Assembly (NCBI GenBank): GCA_034421515.1
Contig: DAOUKH010000003.1
Location: 62,001-126,000, forward strand
DNA length: 64,000 bases
Direction of reading: 5' to 3'
Origin: DAOUKH01 sp034421515
Lineage (GTDB): Bacteria; Chloroflexota; Dehalococcoidia; SHYB01
The first letter of the stretch is position 1. Each line of letters starts with the position of its first letter. The notes under the pieces were generated by a model. That model saw only the letters and a list, made by a program, of their open reading frames with translations, had not been told where the DNA came from and did no database searches. Below, one piece after another: positions 60,673 to 64,000 of this stretch. Position numbers and translations under genes: made by a program.

Positions 60673-61999
60673 GGAAGACGAACTTCAACGGCGTTCCCGT
60701 GAACCCGAAGACCTCCCGGATGCGGTTCTCAAGATAGCGATGATACGAGAAATGCACCAACTTCGCGTCGTTGACGAAGAAGACGAACGTCGGCGGGCTC
60801 ACGCCGGACTGCGTCGCGTACAGAATATGGAGCCGCTTGCGTCCCACAAGGCGGGGCAGGTGCTCCCCCGCCGCCCGGTCGACGATCTTGTTCAGGTCGG
60901 CCGTCCCGACCCTCATCTGGCGCTGCTCGTGGACTTCGAGCACCGCCCGCAGCAGCTTCGCCAGACCTTCCTCCCGCATCGCCGAGATGAACACCAGCGG
61001 CAGATAGTTGGCGAACTTGAAGCGGCGCCGCACGATCCCTTCAGCCTCGTCCTGGTCGATTTCCAGCTCCCGGGCGAGGTCCCACTTGTTCACCGCCAAG
61101 ACCACGCCCTTGAACGCGTCGAGGGCGAAGCCCGCGATGTGGGCGTCCTGCACGGCCTCCAGCTCCGACACGTCGAGCAGCAGCACCGCAACGTCGGCCC
61201 GCTCCACCGCGCGGAGCGCCCGGATCACGCTGAAGCGCTCCACGCCGCGTCCGACCCGTCCCCGCTTCCGCACGCCGGCGGTGTCGATCACCGTGATCGG
61301 CTGCCCGCGGTACTCGATCACCGTGTCTACGGCGTCCCGCGTCGTGCCTGGGATGTCGCTGACGATGGCTCGCTCCTCGCCGATCAATGCGTTGAGCAGG
61401 CTCGACTTGCCCGTATTGGGCCGCCCCACGATCGCCAGTCCCACGCCCTCCACCGGCGGCGGCGCTGACGCCTCCGGCAGCCCGTCGAGCACGGTGTCCA
61501 ACAGGTTCCCGATCCCCTGGTTATGGTGGGCGCTGACCGGTAGCGGCTCGCCCAGCCCAAGCCGGTAGAACTCCGGCGTCTGGAACTCCCGCTTCCCCGA
61601 ATCGACCTTGTTCACGCCGAGGGCGACCGGCTTGCCGCACTTTCGCAGTACCTCGGCCACATCCTCGTCGGCGGGCGTGATCCCTGTCGTCACGTCGGTC
61701 AGGAAGATGACTGCGTCCGCCTCGTCGATGGCCGCGTGGACCTGCGCCCGTATCGCCCGGCCGATCGAGGCCGCCGGGTTCGCCTCCAAGCCGCCGGTGT
61801 CCACCAGCACGAAGGCCCGGTCATCCCAGTCCACCGAGGCGAAGAGGCGGTCGCGGGTCGTGCCCGGCTCGTCGGCGGTGATCGCGATGCGCTCGCCCGC
61901 GATGCGGTTGAAGAGCGTCGACTTCCCCACGTTCGGCCGGCCGACGATCACCACGATGGGCGGGGCGGCTGTGGGGGAGGTGTCGTTGGGTGACGGCAT
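60644..61999 (-). CDS. der: Ribosome-assembly GTPase Der
   Basis: A 451-residue double-GTPase. P-loops are GRPNVGKS at 20-27 and GRPNTGKS near 193-200; DTGGLE and DTAGVRKRGRV are the G3 regions, NKVD and NKWD the G4s. The KH-like C-terminal domain is present. It helps assemble the 50S subunit. First gene in der-plsY-gpsA. Confidence 0.96.
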   Translation of the reverse strand: MPSPNDTSPTAAPPIVVIVGRPNVGKSTLFNRIAGERIAITADEPGTTRDRLFASVDWDDRAFVLVDTGGLEANPAASIGRAIRAQVHAAIDEADAVIFLTDVTTGITPADEDVAEVLRKCGKPVALGVNKVDSGKREFQTPEFYRLGLGEPLPVSAHHNQGIGNLLDTVLDGLPEASAPPPVEGVGLAIVGRPNTGKSSLLNALIGEERAIVSDIPGTTRDAVDTVIEYRGQPITVIDTAGVRKRGRVGRGVERFSVIRALRAVERADVAVLLLDVSELEAVQDAHIAGFALDAFKGVVLAVNKWDLARELEIDQDEAEGIVRRRFKFANYLPLVFISAMREEGLAKLLRAVLEVHEQRQMRVGTADLNKIVDRAAGEHLPRLVGRKRLHILYATQSGVSPPTFVFFVNDAKLVHFSYHRYLENRIREVFGFTGTPLKFVFRARAESDVR

Positions 62000-62020
62000 G
62001 GGACCCGGCCCTCGGGAGGG

Positions 62021-62944
62021 TCAGCCCCCGTAGATCTCCAGGAGCACGGCCTTCTGCCCGTGCAGCCGGTTCTCCGCCTGCTCGAAGACCACCGACTTCG
62101 GGTGGTCGAGCAGGCCCGGCGTGACCTCCTCGCCAGGGTGGGCCGGCAGGGGGTGCATGAAGATGGCGTCGCCCGCCGCGAGGTCGAGCAGCTCCGGCGT
62201 CATCCGGTACGGCTCGAAGACGGCGCGGCGCTGTTGCGCCTCGTCCTCCTGGCCCATGCTCGTCCACACGTCCGTGTACACCACGTCGGCGCCGGACACT
62301 GCCTCGCGCGGGTCTTCCAGCAGCTCCACCAGGGTCTCAGTCTCTGCCCCGGCCCAGTTCGCCGCGGCCACGGTCGTCGCCGGCAGCTCGTACCCTTTCG
62401 GCGAGGCCGCCCGGAACCGCGCTCCGCACATCGCCGACGCTAGCGCCAGGCTCACCGCCACGTTGTTGCCGTCGCCCACGTAGGCGATGGTCAGCCCCTC
62501 GACGCCGCCCTTCTTCTCCTGCGCCGTCAGCAGGTCCGCGACCGCCTGGCAGGGGTGCTCGCCGTCCGAAAGCCCATTGATGACAGGGACGCGCGCGTGC
62601 CGCGCCAGCGCCTCGACGATGTCGTGCCCGAACGTCCGCGCCACAATGCCGTCGACCAACCGCCCCAGCACTTTCGCTACGTCCTCGACAGGCTCCCGGT
62701 TCCCGAGGCCCACCTCGTCCGGCGAGAGATAGAGCGGGTGGCCACCCATCTGGTGCACCGCCAGGTCGAAGCTCACCCGCGTCCGCAGCGACGGCTTCTG
62801 GAAGAGGAGCGCGACGCTCTTCCCCTCCAACAGTTTGGGGCTCGCCGACGGCCCCGCCGCCTTCATCGCGATGCCGCTCTCCAGAATGCGCCGCAGACGC
62901 TCCGCGCCGAGGTCTTGGATGGAAACAACGTCGAGCTTATTCAT
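62021..62944 (-). CDS. argF: Ornithine carbamoyltransferase with HPLP active-site variant
   Basis: A 307-residue enzyme. The carbamoyl-phosphate motif is SLRTR at 52-56; DGEHPCQAVADLLT and DVWTSMGQEDEA are typical of ornithine transcarbamylase. The ornithine-binding HCLP loop reads HPLPAHPGEEV (264-274), so Cys is replaced by Pro at 265, as in aspartate transcarbamylase. The rest clearly matches the ornithine enzyme. ATG 62944 fits the family; the longer open frame upstream is not supported. Confidence 0.92.
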   Translation of the reverse strand: MNKLDVVSIQDLGAERLRRILESGIAMKAAGPSASPKLLEGKSVALLFQKPSLRTRVSFDLAVHQMGGHPLYLSPDEVGLGNREPVEDVAKVLGRLVDGIVARTFGHDIVEALARHARVPVINGLSDGEHPCQAVADLLTAQEKKGGVEGLTIAYVGDGNNVAVSLALASAMCGARFRAASPKGYELPATTVAAANWAGAETETLVELLEDPREAVSGADVVYTDVWTSMGQEDEAQQRRAVFEPYRMTPELLDLAAGDAIFMHPLPAHPGEEVTPGLLDHPKSVVFEQAENRLHGQKAVLLEIYGG

Positions 62945-63092
62945 CGGAGCAGCGGACGGGCCGCACCATGCGACGCCGGAAGACAGGGGGTAATGGGGCT
63001 TCGCCAGTATAGCACCCGAAGCGTGAGGCCCTTCCGTCTGCCTAGCCGTTAAGTGCGCTACACTCCCTCGTGCAACGAACGGAGTGACCCCG

Positions 63093-64000
63093 ATGTGCGG
63101 CATCATCGGCTACGCCGGCTCCCGGCCCGCCTTCCCCATCGTCCTCAAGTCGCTAAGGCGGCTCGAATACCGCGGCTACGACAGCGCGGGCGTCGCCATC
63201 CTTAACGGAGGCGGCTCCCTCCACGTCAGCAAGACCGCGGGGAAGATCGCCGACCTCCCCCGCGACGACCTCGAACACGCCGGCGCCACCGCCATCGCCC
63301 ACACCCGCTGGGCCACCCACGGCAGGCCCACGCTCCAGAACGCCCATCCCCACACCGACGGAGCGGGCAACGTCGCCGTCGTCCACAACGGCATCGTCGA
63401 GAACTACGAAGCGCTGCGCGCCGACCTCCTCCGCGAAGGCCGCGTCTTCCGGTCGGAGACCGACACCGAGGTCATCCCTCTCCTGATCGAGCGCTTCCTC
63501 GAACGTGGCGCATCCCTGGAGGAGGCCGTGCGCGAGGCCGCCAAGCTCCTCCAGGGCGGCCACGCCATCGCCGTCATCGGCGCCGGCGCTCCCGGCGCCG
63601 TCATCGGCCTCCGCATCGGCCACGCCGGCGGTCTCGTCGTCGGACGCGGCGCGGGCGAGAGCTTCCTCGCCAGCGACCTCCCCGCAATCGCCGGCGCCGT
63701 CGACCGCGTCGCCTACCTCGCCGACGGCGAGATGACCGTCGTCACCGCCGAAGGCGCCGCCTGCACCGACCTCGAAGGCCACCCCATCAAGAAGGAGTGG
63801 CGGATAGGACGGCACGATCCCGCCGCCGCGGCCAAGGGCCCCCACAAGCACTTCATGCTCAAGGAGATCATGGAGCAGCCCGAGTCCCTCGTCAGCGCCA
63901 TGCGCGACCGCGTCGACTTCAACGAGATGCGCCTGGATCTCCCCGGCTTCCCCTTCGACGCCGCCCGCGTCCGCGCCTTCGACCGCGTCGTCCTCCTCGG
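63093..64000 (+). CDS. glmS: Glutamine--fructose-6-phosphate aminotransferase, N-terminal part (3' end outside window)
   Basis: The first 302 residues of GlmS from ATG 63093: MCGIIGYAG gives the N-terminal nucleophile Cys2 (first Met removed); RLEYRGYDSAGVA and HTRWATHGRPTLQNAHPH are the glutaminase motifs, and KGPHKHFMLKEIMEQP leads to the first SIS domain, which begins as the window ends. It makes glucosamine-6-phosphate for cell-wall and surface sugars. No ribozyme-like glmS leader was looked for beyond the short upstream region, and none was obvious. Confidence 0.96.
   Translation, partial: MCGIIGYAGSRPAFPIVLKSLRRLEYRGYDSAGVAILNGGGSLHVSKTAGKIADLPRDDLEHAGATAIAHTRWATHGRPTLQNAHPHTDGAGNVAVVHNGIVENYEALRADLLREGRVFRSETDTEVIPLLIERFLERGASLEEAVREAAKLLQGGHAIAVIGAGAPGAVIGLRIGHAGGLVVGRGAGESFLASDLPAIAGAVDRVAYLADGEMTVVTAEGAACTDLEGHPIKKEWRIGRHDPAAAAKGPHKHFMLKEIMEQPESLVSAMRDRVDFNEMRLDLPGFPFDAARVRAFDRVVLL

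Noticed and set aside
62021..62944. Calling this gene aspartate carbamoyltransferase because of HPLP
   Set aside because: DVWTSMGQE, DGEHPCQA and the C-terminal ENRLHGQKAVL are specific to ornithine-type enzymes.

Overview
The window is a GC-rich bacterial chromosome segment (roughly two thirds G+C by eye). No rRNA or taxonomic marker is present, so the host is inferred. Proline/threonine-rich stalks of the PTPTAT type, F420-type luciferase-like oxidoreductases, many amidohydrolase, enoyl-CoA hydratase, MFS and xanthine-dehydrogenase-type genes, and three selenocysteine-type genes fit a Chloroflexota bacterium, possibly SAR202 or Dehalococcoidia-like. GTG and TTG starts, 1-11 bp gene overlaps and some possibly leaderless promoters are common.

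Layout. 1-9.4 kb: acyl-CoA dehydrogenase end, hicAB, amidohydrolase, serine hydrolase, SnoaL protein, MFS carrier, a relE/phd-type pair, an M20 amidohydrolase with an in-frame UGA, gapA and higBA. 9.4-13.3 kb: purF-purM-purH operon, whose PurH lacks most of its IMP cyclohydrolase domain. 13.7-16.1 kb: two oligopeptide/dipeptide ABC ATPases ending in a clear terminator, then tRNA-Leu and tRNA-Lys. 16.5-20.6 kb: a membrane protein, then an isolated phage terminase pair behind a palindromic, LexA-like operator. 20.7-26.6 kb: LLM oxidoreductase, B12-binding protein and methylmalonyl-CoA epimerase, DM13 protein, MFS exporter, SDR, cupin.

26.8-36.4 kb is the most unusual part: a tightly packed minus-strand array running from a xanthine-dehydrogenase-type large subunit through a MoaD/ThiS-like protein, a 266-residue unknown, a phosphotriesterase-family hydrolase, a UGSC selenoprotein with a partner gene, an FMN alpha-hydroxy-acid oxidase, a hicAB locus, and then a second UGSC selenoprotein with a second copy of the partner. 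Both UGSC genes carry the UGA at the same place, followed 10-13 nt later by a hairpin with the same UGUAU loop, as expected for bacterial SECIS elements. The twice-repeated pair (UGSC protein plus a partner of about 350 residues of unknown fold) is the best candidate here for an undescribed system. The M20 gene at 6.2-7.4 kb is a third selenoprotein candidate, with UGA in place of a metal-ligand cysteine and a perfect 7-bp hairpin behind it.

36.6-49.9 kb: rlmB, a thiolase-like/DUF35/SnoaL operon, squalene/phytoene synthase-like enzyme, peptide-binding lipoprotein, a wall- or membrane-anchored Pro/Thr-rich protein, ftsH, dinB, a membrane protein, a HAD hydrolase and a VOC protein. 49.9-64 kb: tRNA-Asn, mnmE, plsC-cmk, vapBC, tandem paralogous lipoproteins, two enoyl-CoA hydratases, acyl-CoA synthetase, a second vapBC, the der-plsY-gpsA operon, argF and the start of glmS. 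Three families of dispersed palindromic intergenic repeats recur between genes, and six toxin-antitoxin loci are scattered through the window.
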